A stretch of DNA of 64,000 bases from Carnegiea gigantea (Eukaryota; Streptophyta; Magnoliopsida; Caryophyllales; Cactaceae), in NCBI GenBank assembly GCA_029747015.1, contig JAKOGI010000106.1, forward strand, positions 1,015,195 to 1,079,194. The letters are read 5' to 3'. This document shows, one piece after another, positions 43,483 to 55,285 of the stretch. Position numbers and translations under genes: made by a program. Each line of letters starts with the position of its first letter. Position 1 is the first letter of the stretch. Under the pieces are notes generated by a model. The model was not told the origin of the DNA. It ran no database searches and saw nothing but the letters and a program-made list of their open reading frames with translations.

Positions 43483-44991
43483 TGGAGTGGCTGATGCTCC
43501 GTTTGGCTCGTTAGCGAGGAGCCCTTAGCTTGGGTGCACTTAGCACTCAACCTGGTGAGATTGTTATGTTTTGTTTCCTTTTTCTTCTCTTACTTTCTTT
43601 CCTTTGAACAATAATGCTTTATCTAAGCATGGGGGAAGGGTAGTTTCTATGTTTTCTATTTCGGTTATTAGCTTGCATACTTGTTAGAGAATGAAGTTTT
43701 AGGTTTTTTTTTTGTTTGCATTAGTGTGTTGCATTTAGTTGATTTTTAGATTACACATAGGATTGTATGTAGCGATGGTGTGGATTCATTTGAGTTAACC
43801 TCCAATGATGCTTTTGTTTAGGCAAAATAGCTTTTATACGCTTGAGTAACTTTTGATGTGTAATCCCTTTTGATGCAAAAATTTTTAAAGGTCTTGTGAA
43901 TATTTCTTGGTTTGATCCTTGTTTTGATTGAGAACTATTTTATCCTTAGAGTTGTTAGCTCTAATGCTTGTACATAGGAGTCATTTTATGAAATAATTGA
44001 GACTTTGGTGGATGTCCCGTGAGATTTTGAGCCTTATGGACTAATTCATTATGTTTAGTCTCATATTTCTTTCATGCGTGTGACTCTTTCATGTTACATC
44101 TCTAGAACTTGCCTTCACATTTGTTGAAAACCACATCAGCATGTGCATAGTTAATGATATAATAGCGGCATTTATTGTTGTTAAATATTTTAGCCATATA
44201 GCCAAATAGTCTACCCTTGTATTACATTTTTTTCCGCTTTATTAGCCCTTTTGAGCTTATATTCGCCTTTGTTGTAATCCCTTCATATTAGCTCTTGGCC
44301 AAACATATATTTCTACCTTTAAACCAAGTCTATGGAGCATCACTTCATCTATGTACTAGGTGATTTTGGAGATGATTGAGTTTAAGGTGGCTATGCTATG
44401 TTGGTTTGTTGAGGGATTGATGTCATTGAACATTTTCTTTGGTTCCCTCCTGCTTGGGTTGTGTATGTATACATGATTGAGTTTCAGGTGGCCTTTCAAT
44501 AATTGCAATTTTCATTTCAATTCCCAGATAAAAAAGGTAAAATGGAAAAAAAGTTATGTGGAAGAAAAAGAAAAAAAAGGAAGATCAAGTCATGTTGCAA
44601 AAAAAAAGCAAACAAAAAGAGAAAATAAAAAAAGAAATTAACTAAGTTGTTTGGCATTGGATACATAATTAGCTTGTGTTCCTTTCTTTGTTAACTCACT
44701 TCCTATTTGATTCATTGGGATATGTTCATTGTATTGTTGAGGTTTGGAGTGTTGACGAACTTCATGGTTTCTTGGTGCTTTGTTGGTTGCTCCCTAGTCA
44801 CTTGGCTAAGTACCTCTATATTGTCCCAAATGCATTTGTCCACTCCTTTCCCTTAACCCTTCTAGCCCACATTATAACCCAAGTAAAGTCGTTTTGATTG
44901 TCTTATGCACATTACATTTTTAATGATGGAGAATTTGAGAGTCTTTGCAAGCCTATGGTAGATTGTATCTTTGGAATGAGTTTGAGTGAAC
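43483..44991 (+). other. Element 5a 3' untranslated region, left of 5b
   Basis: No coding frame. CTAAGCATGGGGGAAGG near 43625 and the GAGACTTTGGTGGATGTCC stretch near 44001 have counterparts on the minus strand of 5b (47930-48000 and 47520-47560). A long A-rich tract lies at 44527-44640. The T-rich mirror in 5b is at 46937-47026. Confidence 0.6.
44987..44991. other. Left target duplication of element 5b (TGAAC)
   Basis: TGAAC here and TAAAC at 54914-54918 differ by one base and flank the 5b LTRs. Confidence 0.8.
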
Positions 44992-46270
44992 TGATCATAC
45001 TACCGCAAGCACATAGATAGTCATAGTATAGATAAAAGATATCGTTCCTCAGGAACTGATTGTAACTTACTGAGTCTTACCTATCATAATGTGCCAAGTA
45101 AAATTCTGGTTGAAGTGGATTCGATTTAACAATAGCAAATAAACTTATCTAAATCAATAAGGGAAAAACGTCTAGGAATTGTCGTAGTTGTAAAAGGAAA
45201 TTGGATCAAAAATAATGAACATGTGCTTTCTTTTAATTGGTTAAATTCAAGGAATTATAATCTCTTCAAAAACTCAGTCTATTCTTTCGAAATCAACTAT
45301 GTTTGCCTAAACTAAGCAAAAGTCGTTCTTTCAAACTAATTTGCCTTAATTCAAGTTTAATATCTTCCATTGCTTACTAGCCCTCCTAACATACATATCT
45401 CTCATTCGAGATGAAGTTACATTAAGTCTAATCAAGCAGTCCAACAACCAAATGTCACCTTTCAGTTTTTCATTCGATTGTTTCAAGAGTGCAAGCAAAT
45501 TTTGGCCAAAAATCAACTCACAGCAATCCAAGCACTTGACAAAATGAAATCAAACCAATTATAAAAATAAGCACAATTGTATAGATTAAAACATGATCCA
45601 ACAACACCTCTACAAACTACTAAATCCCTAGACTAAAAAAAACTATTCAGACATGATAAAAGATTAGCAAACTAACCAACGATTGGTGAAATCTGAGCGA
45701 GAAGGGGATTGACTGAGATGGGCTTCAACCAAGGGCTTCGGAACCACCTCAAGAGCAAACTCTCGCACTCAAGGAGCACGCCAATACACTAACCAAACTA
45801 AAAACTACAAAATTTGAGAAAGAAAACTAAAGCAGTAACCTACACTACTCTATCCTTTTACTTTGCTTTATCTTGGATGCCCTTTACTGGTTATAGAATG
45901 TCACTTTTTATTGATAGGCTCGGTCAATCTCAGCCACACAGCCAATGGAAAGCGGATAGGTAGCTGTTACAGGCTCGCCACAGTCCATGGGGTGCACCAC
46001 GGTCCAACCGTGGTCTGTGCTGGAACCAGGTTTTTGCTCATTCTTTGCTCTACGGGTGTGGCATAACATGGATGACTGTAACGGAGGTCAAAATACAGCC
46101 ATTGAAGGGAGAATGCTGGGTAATATAGCTAAAAATCCTGCAAAATACATCAAACAACTATACCCAAGCATAAATTGAGAATAAAAGAGTAAATAACAAC
46201 TTAATGCATAATATTCTCCTAAAATGATAGAAAATAGTCTTAAAATAATATACATATTAAGCACTTATCA
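44992..46270 (-). repeat. Element 5b 3' LTR
   Basis: In plus orientation begins TGATCATACTACC and ends GCACTTATCA (minus: TGATAAGTGC...). Contains a perfect 8-bp hairpin ACCACGGT-CCA-ACCGTGGT at 45996-46014. Confidence 0.9.
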
Positions 46271-46282
46271 AACTCCCCCATA
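46271..46282 (-). other. Element 5b polypurine tract
   Basis: Minus strand TATGGGGGAGTT directly before the 3' LTR, the same as in element 5a (CATGGGGGAGTT). Confidence 0.85.
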
Positions 46283-48059
46283 TTTAAATTGTTGCTTGTC
46301 CTCAAGCAATGCAAAGACTAAAAGTGTACACAGCCTCCTCAGGATAGATATAAGGAATATTTAAATGGCAAAGTTGATCCAAAGATAGCCCAAAAAGACA
46401 TAAAAAATCATTAACAAATAGAATAGGCAATGAAATTTTCGAAAACTTTTTTAATAAATCAAAATGTCAAACTCAAAAGAAAACTCCCCCAAATTGTCAA
46501 ATATAATCCTTCGACATATGGAACAAGTGAAACTAGTGAGGTCGGTAGAATCTCACTATAGTTATGTGGTACTCAGCACTCATGTGTCTGAAATGTATAT
46601 ATTTATGAAGGTTCTCTCAAATCTCAACCTTAGATGCAGATCAACCATAAGCTTAACAAGATTTTCAAATTTGCCATCACTGAAAATACAAACACATTGG
46701 ATAATCATAAGGACTTTAATAGAGTTGTAATGGGGCTAAGGGTAAAGGTAAGAGGGGACCAAATGTGTTTAGAAATGAGGAGCTAAAGGCCAAAGACTAG
46801 GAGCTATACAATTCCAATGCATCAAACAACATCCTTCTTAAACCTTATCAATCCATAATAAATCCCCAAATGAAGGGAGAAAGAGCCAAAAATCACAAAT
46901 AACTTGCATTCCCAACAAGGCTAACCCCTTTCCTCGATTTTTTTTCTTTCAATTTTTTCTTTTTTTTTTTTAAATTTGTTCTGTTTTTGTGTTTTTTTTT
47001 TTTTCCGTAAGCACTTACTATTTTTTTTGAAGGGATAGCCAAGGGAGAAATCCATAACGAACTTTAAATTCCAACTCTTCTCTAAATTTTGTCCAATAAA
47101 ATAAGGGATTAATAAATATCTCACAACCCTGCACCAAACAACCAAATTACACTATAAGATATCATTCCATCTTACTAACGCCCTATCAAACTTGATGCAA
47201 AAGAATAGAACACTCCTCTAGCCTTGGCTTAAGGGTAAGACAAGTATTTGGCCAGGGGTTATAATAGGAGATTCAAATTAAGAAAAATAGATAGAGGCTT
47301 AAAAGGGAAAACAAGGGATACAAGACACAACCAGGGTGGCTATTTGGCCGTGGGGTTTAAACAAATCAAAGAAAGAATTGCCTCAATCATATTACCTAAA
47401 TGTATATGCGAAATGTGATCTTGAATGAGAATCTAAGCAAGTTCTAGAGAAATGACCTCAAGGAAGAGCCACACATGAAAGAAAATATGAGACCAATAAT
47501 GATAAATAGTTTTTAAAGGTTCAAAGTCTCACAGGACATCTACCAAAGTCAAAACTAGCTCACTACTAAACACATGCCAAAGTCTTGCAAAGACTTATGG
47601 GAAACATCATTTCGCATCAAAGGATCAAACTAACCATAGAAAGTTACCAAATCTATAGACATCATCATTCGAGATTTTTTTTTCCTTTTTTGTTGTTTGT
47701 GTTTTTTTCACTTTTTAGTTTTTTTTATGCATGCTCCTACAAACAATGCAAACTAAAATGCAAAAGAAACTAATAAAAGAAAGAAACTAAAATGCAACCT
47801 AGAAGAAAACTAAATGCTCTTTTAAAACAAAACTAAATCAATCAAAAACTACAAAAACTACTACTAAAAACATATATAAAGCAAAAACACACCAAACAGA
47901 AACAAGCATCAGATGCCAAATATAGTGACTAACTCCCACATGCTTGAATCACACATTGCCCTAAATGTGGGCGCATAATTAAAAAAAAGGGGGAAGGGGA
48001 GTAGTATAAAACAAGATCAGAGAGGAGGAGGTGGAGGAGGATGGGGTCAGAAATTACCC
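46283..48059 (-). other. Element 5b 3' untranslated region
   Basis: About 1.8 kb without a supported ORF. T-rich tracts at 46937-47026 are A-rich on the element strand. An Athila env-like gene would be expected here, but none is readable. Confidence 0.55.
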
Positions 48060-49370
48060 AGAAACTTTCTGCACTTGACCCTTCTTCTATGGTTGAATAG
48101 GATCAGTTAGCATGTGAACATTCGCTTTGTCAATTGGTTGTCCTACCAGATATGACTTTAATCGCTATTCATTGACTGTAAAACTTCCGGTAGACTCACT
48201 CTATATCTCCACTGCTCCACTGGGTTGAACTTTAGTGATGGTGAATGGTCCTAACCATCGAGATTTCAGTTTACTTGGAAACAATCTCAACCTTGAGTTG
48301 AATAGGAGGATCGTATCACCTTTTTCGAAATGCTTCATCATAATATGTTTGTCGTGCCATTTCTTAGTTCGCTCTTTATAAATACATGAATTTTCATAAG
48401 CCTCCAACCGTAGTTCGTCGAGCTTGTTTAGTTGCAGGAATCTCTGTTCTCCGACCGCTTTAAGATCAAAATTGAGTGTCCTCATAGCCCAATAGGCCTT
48501 ATGTTCCATTTCCACTGGTAAGTGACAAGATTTTTCAAATACTAACCAGTATGGAGTGGTGCCTAAAGGAGTCTTGTAAGCGGTTCGGTATGCTCAAAGA
48601 GCATTATCAAGCTTTAAGGACCAATCTTTGCGAGGCCAATCCACCGTTTTCTCCAATATGCTTTTCAATTATCTATTCGAGAGTTCCACCTGCACACTTG
48701 TTTGGGGATGATAAGGCATAGCGACCTTATGAAATATCCCATATTTTTTTAAAAGTGACTCAAGAGCCTTGTTGCAAAAATGTGTGTCATTGTCACTTAG
48801 AAGAGCTCTTGGTGTGTCAAATCGTGTGAAAATATCTTTCTTCAAAAATTTGAGGACAACCTTGGAATCATTTTTCGGGGATACAATGGCTTCCACCCAC
48901 TTAGAAACATAGTCAATCGCCACAAGAATGTAAAGGTTGTTATGGGAAGGAGGAAAAGGACCTATGAAGTCGATTCCCTATACATCAAACAACTCTACTT
49001 CGAGTATCCCACTTTGAGGCATCTCATGCCTCTTAGAAATGTTCCTTGCTCGCTGACATCTATCACAGGTCATAACAAATTTCCCTGCATCTTTAAGAGC
49101 GTAGGCTAATAGAAACCTGCTTGGAGTACTTTTACAATGGTTTTATCTGGCCCAAAGTGGCTACCATAGGTTCAAGCATGGCAGTGCTGTAAGACACTAT
49201 GGACCCCATCTTCAGGCAAGCATCTTCTATAAATCCCTTCTCCACATAGCTTGTAAAAGAAAGGTTCTTCCCACACATAGTATTTGGCATTGGTAAAGAA
49301 CTTCCTTTTTTGTTGATAGGATAATCCTGGAGGTAACACGCCGCACACCTTGAAGTTCACCATATCAGCA
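48060..49370 (-). pseudogene. Element 5b integrase
   Basis: From N to C on the minus strand: the zinc domain region (KYYVWEEPFFYKLC, IYRRCLPEDG, GSHFGPDKT, later DRCQRARNIS), the core with [38 protein letters not shown] and [14 protein letters not shown], and the C-terminal frame 48515-48201 with [36 protein letters not shown] and [11 protein letters not shown]. All three catalytic acids (DFI, SDN, VEL) are visible. At least four stops and shifts interrupt it. Integrase would insert the DNA copy. Confidence 0.85.
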
Positions 49371-49499
49371 TACCATGGGGCAGTTTGTTAGGATATAGCT
49401 AATAACTGCTCATCGGGTAAAGAATCATCACTGTGAAGCACTTCACTAGGAGTGGTCTTTGGGCCTAAGCGAGTTAGATGATCAGCAAGTACATTCACC

Positions 49500-49925
49500 A
49501 ACCCAGCTTTATCTTTGATTTCTAAATTGAATTTGAAGAAAGAGGACCCATCAAATGAGTCAAGGTTTGGAATCGGATTTCTTCATTAAATGTTTCAAAG
49601 CGGCATGATCCGTGAAAATGATGACCTTGGAATTGATCAAATAGGATCGAAATTTTTCCAGGGCAAAGACAACTGCTAACGACTCCTTTTCAGTCGTGGC
49701 ATAATTCACTTGAGCCTCATCAAGAGTGCGGCTTGCATAATATATAGCATATGGTTTATTGCCCTTTCGCCAACCTAGAACAACGCCCATTGCATAGTTA
49801 CTTGTATCGCATATTACTTCAAAATGCAGCTCCCAATCTGGAGCTTGCATTATTGGGGCAGTGATTAATGTCTCTTTTAATCTGTGAAAAGCGCTTAACC
49901 ATTCTTCGTTAAACTCAAAAGGCAC
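49500..49925 (-). pseudogene. Element 5b RNase H
   Basis: The frame 49925-49560 reads FEFNEEWLSAFHRLKE, LHFEVICDTSNYAMGVVLGWR, YASRTLDEAQVNYATTEKESLAVVFALEKF and IIFTDHAALKHLM. The catalytic Asp, Glu and Asp positions are all kept. This is a typical Athila RNase H; the frame ends early at KPstop. Confidence 0.85.
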
Positions 49926-50830
49926 ATCCTTAACAAGCCATTGGGTGAGAGGTCTTGCAATCTTTGAATAATCTTTTATGAATCATCGGTAAAAACCGAC
50001 ATGTCCGAGAAAACTTCTCACACCTTTTACAGAGGTTATTGGCGACAATTTTTCCATCACCTTCACCTTTGCTTTGCCAACTTCAATGCCTTTGTTAGAA
50101 ACAACATGACCAAGGACAACTCTCTCTTGCACCACAAAATTACATTTCTCCTAATTCAAGACCAAATTCACATCTTCACATCTTTATAAAACCTTAGATA
50201 AGTTAGCCAAGCAATAGTCATACGTTGTACCATACACAGAAAAATCATCCATAAAGACTTCCATTATGTCCTCTATAAAATCTAAAAAGATAGCCATCAT
50301 GCAATGTTGAAATTTGGCGGGGGCATTGCATAATCCAAATAGCATTCGTCTATAAGCATACGTGTCATATGGACTTGTAAAGGTAGTCTTTTCATGGTCA
50401 TTTGGGTGGATAGGGATTTGAAAAAACCCGAATATCCATCTAAGTAGAAAAAAGATGAATTCCTTGCCAATTGTTCAAGCATTTGGTCAATGAATGGAAG
50501 GGAAAAATGGTCTTTACTGGTGGCTTTATTCAATTTTCGATAATCAATGCACATACGCCATCCTATAACAGTCCTAGTAGGAATTAGCTCATTATTCTTA
50601 TTTTTGAAAACAGTCATCCCTCCTTTCTTAGGTACAACATGGATCGGGCTTACCCATGCACTATCTGAGATAGGGTAGATAATGCCGGCTTTAAGCAACT
50701 TCAAAATTTCCTTTTTAACCACCTCTTGCATGCTAGGGTTTAATCTTCTTTGGTGTTCAATTAAAGGCTTATGGTCATCTTCCATTAAGACTCGATGCAT
50801 ACACAACGAAGGATGAATCCCTTTTAAGTC
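49926..50830 (-). pseudogene. Element 5b reverse transcriptase, FMDD intact
   Basis: The first part lies in the frame ending at 50297: HQRRLNPSMQEVVKKEILKLL, WVSPIHVVPKKGG, GWRMCIDYRKLNKATSKDHFSLPFIDQML and YLDGYSGF. A frameshift near 50410 moves to another frame with YAYRRMLFGLCNAPAKFQHCM and EVFMDDFSVYG. The catalytic FMDD is at 50244-50255. Stops occur in the thumb region. Confidence 0.85.
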
Positions 50831-51951
50831 ATTCAGGGTGTATCCCATGGCTTTACGATGCTTCCAAAGCACTCTAAGCAAAGAGTCAATTTGAGTAGCA
50901 TTCAAATTTGCATTTACAATCACAGGATATGTAGATTTTAGTCTAAGAAATTCATACCTCAGTGATGAAGGAAAAGGTTTTAACTCTACCTCGAGAGCTT
51001 TCACCTCATCAGATGAGGGCTTGCTTTCATCTTGTAATAATTCCACCTTAGTAAGGGAAGGCGGAATTGGTGGAGAGGCTTCTAGCAATTGAGCACACTC
51101 GGCAACTTCGGAGTTTTCATCCTCAATAGTGCTATTATTCAATATTAAGTGCTCAAGTGGATCGTTAGAATTAATGTTAGATGCGGTTTCCTGTATTAAA
51201 CCATCAACCACATCAATCTTATTACATTCATCAGAAATATAAGGAAACTTAGCAGCTTTTAGTAAATTAAATTCCACATGAACATCACCCACATCAAAAG
51301 TTAGTGTACCATTTTTCACATCGATGCGGCACCCTGCGGTGGCCAAGAATGGCCTCCCAAGAATGATTGGGGTCAGTGTATCCTCTTCAATTTCCAGAAT
51401 TGCAAAGTCTACCGACACGTATAAATCCCCTACTTTTATTGGGACATCTTCCAAAATACACACAGGTTATTTTATAGAACGGTCCGCTAATTGCAAGGAG
51501 ATAATAGTTGGTCTTAGCTCTCCTAATTCTAATTTTTCACATAGAGAAAGGGGCATCAAGCTTATGCTTGACCCTAAATCACATAAAGCACGGTTTATAG
51601 GCATATTCCCTGTCAGGCATGGAATTGAAAAATTATCGGGATCCTTTAACTTAGCTGGAAGCTTATTTTGAATTGCTACACTGCACTCCTCAGTCAAAGC
51701 TATAGTCTCATGTTCTTCTAGCTTTCGTTTGTTAGACAAAATTTCTTTCAAAAATTTAGCATATGAAGGCATTTGGTCAAAGCTTCAGTAAATGGTATGT
51801 TTATATAGAGTTTCTTAAGGACGTCTAAAAACTTTTCAAATTGCATATTAAGTTTTGCCTTAACCATCCTTTGAGGAAATGGTGAAGGTGGGGTGTAAGG
51901 CTTTGGAAAGGTGATCTTAGGATCCTTAGGAACCTCATCAGGCTTATGCAC
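50831..51951 (-). pseudogene. Element 5b protease and linker
   Basis: Minus-strand frames 51951-51748, 51772-51467 and the N-terminal part of 51463-50297. Athila words: PYTPPSPFPQRM, QFEKFLDVLKKL, NIPFTEAL, MPSYAKFLKEILSNKRKLEE, TEECSAI-like stretch, and ALCDLGSSISLMPLSL, where DLG is the active site form usual for Athila. CILEDVPIKVG and LTPIILGRPFLATAG follow. One shift (about 51760) and one stop (about 51466) separate the pieces. Confidence 0.85.
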
Positions 51952-52084
51952 GGCATTATCAATTACTTCCTTAGAGGGTGAAGATATTTATTTCTCAACA
52001 TTCTCGACATGCTCATTCTTATCATGCGAAGACTTATTATTGTGACCTACTTAGGACCTTCTAGTTGTTTCCCTCCTCTTAAAA

Positions 52085-52106
52085 GCATTGCATTGCATTG
52101 CATTGC
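52085..52106. repeat. Short GCATT pentanucleotide repeat
   Basis: Four consecutive GCATT units within 5b, between gag and protease. Confidence 0.7.
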
Positions 52107-52315
52107 TCCCTTGGAATAAGCTTAAGCTTACTAGGAAGTCTATCTAAGGGCATAGATGAAAAAGTGGCTTTCTGGGCAACTTGGGCTTCTAGCATCCTAT
52201 TATGAGTCGTAAGCACATCAACCTTTGAGGCTAATTGATTAATATACTCATCCTATTTTTGTTGTGTCATAAGCATATTTTCCATCATTACCTCTAAATT
52301 AGACTTTTAGGGCAT

Positions 52316-52633
52316 CTAGAAAGGGAATGGGGGTCCTTGAAAACCAGGGGGTACTCTAGCATTCATAGGGGGTATAGTCACAATGTTCGGATTCGACCTA
52401 TAAGAAACATTCGGATGATTTTTCCTATCCGGATTATAGGTATTAGAGTAAGGGTCATTGGTCGGTCTCGGGTTAAAATTTTGAACATAATTAACTTCAT
52501 TAGGATCATGGGAAAAAGGACTCCTAACTTGACAATTCAGAGTTATATGCTCAATTGAACCACAAATTTCACAAGGGGAAGGGGCACTAGAGTTTACAGC
52601 ATTACCATTCATTTGGTCCAGTCTATGAGTCAT
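52316..52633 (-). pseudogene. Element 5b gag zinc knuckle region
   Basis: CEICGSIEHITLNC is an intact CX2CX4HX4C knuckle, preceded by a MTHRLDQMNG segment and followed by an Asn/Pro-rich tail (NPRPTNDPYSNTYNP), the standard end of Athila gag. Confidence 0.85.
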
Positions 52634-52639
52634 GGCATC

Positions 52640-53360
52640 TACTTTAGTAGAAAGTAAAGTAATTGCATCAACTTCATACTTCCCTCGAACCTACTTGGGT
52701 TGGGTTCATTCGGCGGACCATTAGAAGTTGTTAAGTGCATCTCCTCGATCAGATTATAGGCTTCATCCTTAGTCTTGCTTATCAGAGTTCCTCCTGCTGC
52801 CGCATCAATAGTGGATTTATAGATTGGGCGACACCATTACAAAAGGCTTAGATTATCATCCAATGCTGAAGACCATGATGGGGGCATAAACGTAACAGAT
52901 CTTTAAAACACTCTCAAGCTTCATAGAGCGTCTCATCATCTCTTTGCAAAAAGTTGGTGATCTGATTCCTTAGGCTCGCTGTTTTGCTTGGAGGGAAGAA
53001 CTTAGTGAGGAAAGCTCTTGTTAACTCATCCCAGATGGTAATGCATCCAAATGGCAAGGAGTGCGACCAAGCCTTCACTTTATCCCTCAATGAGAAAGGG
53101 AATAAGTGTAGTTGAATCGCATCACTAGAGACTCCATTTAATTTCAGTGTATCACACACCTCTAAAAAAACCGACAGGTGTAGATTTGGATCTTCCAAGG
53201 GAGTTCCGCCGAACTGAGATTGTTGCATCATGGAAATGAGTGCCTATTGGAGTGCGAAGTTGTTGGCATCAACAGTGGGGCGAGCAATGCTTGAGGCGAT
53301 CCCCTAGACTCCTGGGGTAATAAAATCACGAAGAGTCCTTCCTTGGTCACCTTCTGCCAT
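52640..53360 (-). pseudogene. Element 5b gag core
   Basis: The likely start is MAEGDQGRTLRDF at 53360. FGGTPLEDPNLHLSVFLEVCDTLK, AIQLHLFPFSLRDKVKAWSHSLP and WDELTRAFLTKFFPPSKTASLRNQI are typical of Athila gag; CPHHGLQHWMIIQAFCNGV follows after a stop near 52912. Three or more in-frame stops are present. It would form the particle. Confidence 0.85.
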
Positions 53361-53612
53361 GTTTGAATTCCTTCTTACCTCACGTCTTTGCTCTTCAATC
53401 CTTTACTTTTTCCTCTTTAAGCGAAAAGTCCTTTCACTCTGGATTGGGTTCGTACAAGAATGGACTTCGTATAAACTAAGAAAAATTCCTGCAAGCACTT
53501 TCACCAACACTACCAGTACAATTTAAACTAGCAAAGAAAGAAAAAGAATAAAAAATAACAATAAAAAACTTAGTCACTTTTGTGAGACTAACTAAATAAT
53601 TAACAGTTTTAG

Positions 53613-53630
53613 TCCCCAGCAACGGTGCCA
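53613..53630 (-). other. Element 5b primer binding site
   Basis: Minus strand TGGCACCGTTGCTGGGGA, close to the Athila site TGGCGCCGTTGCCGGGGA. Confidence 0.88.
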
Positions 53631-53636
53631 AAAATT

Positions 53637-54913
53637 TGATCATACTACCACAAGCGCACGGATAGTCGTCGTATAGATAAAAGATACTGTTTCTCAAGAA
53701 CTAATTGTAACTGACTGAGTCTTGCCTATTAGAATATACTAAGTAAAATTCTGGTTCAAGTGAATTCGATGTAACAATAGCAAATAAACTTATCTAAATC
53801 AATAAGGGAAAAACGTCTAGGAATTCTCGTAATTGTAAAAGGAAATTGGATCAAAAATAATGAACATGTGCTGTCTTCTAATTGGTTAAATTTGAGGAAT
53901 TGTAATCTCTTCAAAACTCAGTCTATTCTTTCGAAATCAACTAAATTTGCCTAAACTAAGCAAAAGTCGTTCTTTCAAACTAATTTACCTTAATTTAAAT
54001 TTAATATCTTCGATTATTTACTAGCCTTCCTAACATACAAATCTCTCTTTCGAGATGAAGTTACGGTAGGTCTAATTAAGCAGTCCAATAAACAAGTATC
54101 ATCTTTTAATTTTTCACTCGATTGTTTCAAGAGTGCAAGCAAATTTCAGCCAAAACTCAACTCACAACAATCCAAGCACTTGACAAAACGAAATCAAACC
54201 AATCATGAAAATAAGCACAATTGTATAGGTTAAAACATGATCTAACAACACTTCCATAAACTACTAGATCCCTAGACTAAAGAAAACTACTAAGACATGA
54301 TAAAAGATTAACAAACTACCAACAATTGGTAAAATCTGAGCGAGAAGGGGATTGACTGAGATGGCCTTCAACCAAGGGCTTCAGAACCACCTCAAGAACA
54401 AACTCTTGTACTCAAGACTCACACAAATACAATAACCAAACTAAAAACTAGAAAATTTGAGAAAGAAAACTAAAGCACTAACCTGCACTACTCTATACTT
54501 TTGCTTTCCTTGATCTTGGATTCCCTTTACTGCTTACAGAACATTGCTTTTTATAGATAGGCTCGGTCAATCTCAGCCACACAGGCGAGGAAAAACGAGA
54601 GGCAGCAGTCATAGGCTCACAATGGTCCGTAAGGTGCACCACGGTCCAACCGTAGTCTATGCTAGAACCGGATTTTTGCTCATTCTTTGCTCTACGAGCG
54701 TGGAATAACATGGATGACCGTGGGGGAGGTCAAAATACAGCCATTAAAGGGCAAAAGTTGGGTAATAAGGCTAAAAATCCTACAAAACACATCAAACAAC
54801 TATAGCCAAGCATAAATCAAGAATATGAGAGTAAATAACAACTTAAAGCACAATATTCTCCTAAAAACAACACAAAATAGCCCTAAAATGATATACATAT
54901 TAACCACTTATCA
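53637..54913 (-). repeat. Element 5b 5' LTR
   Basis: In plus orientation starts TGATCATACTACC and ends CCACTTATCA. On the minus strand a TATA-like CTATAAAAAG is near 54557-54548. The hairpin at 54638-54656 has one arm mismatch. Confidence 0.9.
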
Positions 54914-55285
54914 TAAACCTATGCTATATTTCAAACATATAAGCGGGAGTGTTTTATATTTCCTAAAAGGGAGGTTCTACATGTTTATTTGGCTCTAATC
55001 AAATCCATGTGCTTGCATGATGTGCTTTGTGGTTCATTGGGGGTGATCAAGTTTGATATCAAGCTTGTGGTCTCGTACTTTTTCGAAAACCTTCTTCTTC
55101 TCCTAATTTTGAAATGACTTGTGCGCTATTTGGGGTTGCCATTGCTTGTTATTCGTACTTGTGATATGCTATGACTTGCATACTTTAAGGAGGTTGTTGT
55201 GTTTTGAGTCCTGCATAAATCTCCCCTCGTCTGTTTTCTCTAGTGTTTACTTGAGGACAAGCAACCATTCACGCATGGGGGAGTT
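54914..55285 (+). other. Element 5a 3' untranslated region, right of 5b, with polypurine tract
   Basis: Resumes 5a after 5b. It ends with the CTTGAGGACAAGCAACC stretch (also in 5b) and the polypurine tract CATGGGGGAGTT at 55274-55285. The ORF at 55119-55301 is not supported. Confidence 0.7.

Larger units (their letters stand above)
44992..54913 (-). mobile_element. Element 5b: Athila-type Ty3/Gypsy element, minus strand, nested in 5a
   Basis: On the minus strand: 5' LTR 53637-54913, primer site 53613-53630, gag 53360-52316, protease/RT/RNase H 51951-49560, integrase 49370-48060, 3' UTR, polypurine tract 46282-46271, 3' LTR 46270-44992. The domain order and wording are those of Athila. No env-like ORF was found between integrase and the 3' LTR. 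LTR identity is about 91% over the first 250 bp by hand. Stops are present in most domains although catalytic motifs survive. Confidence 0.9.

Noticed and set aside
46283..48059. Athila env-like gene
   Set aside because: Position is right, but no open frame, signal peptide or transmembrane pattern is readable.
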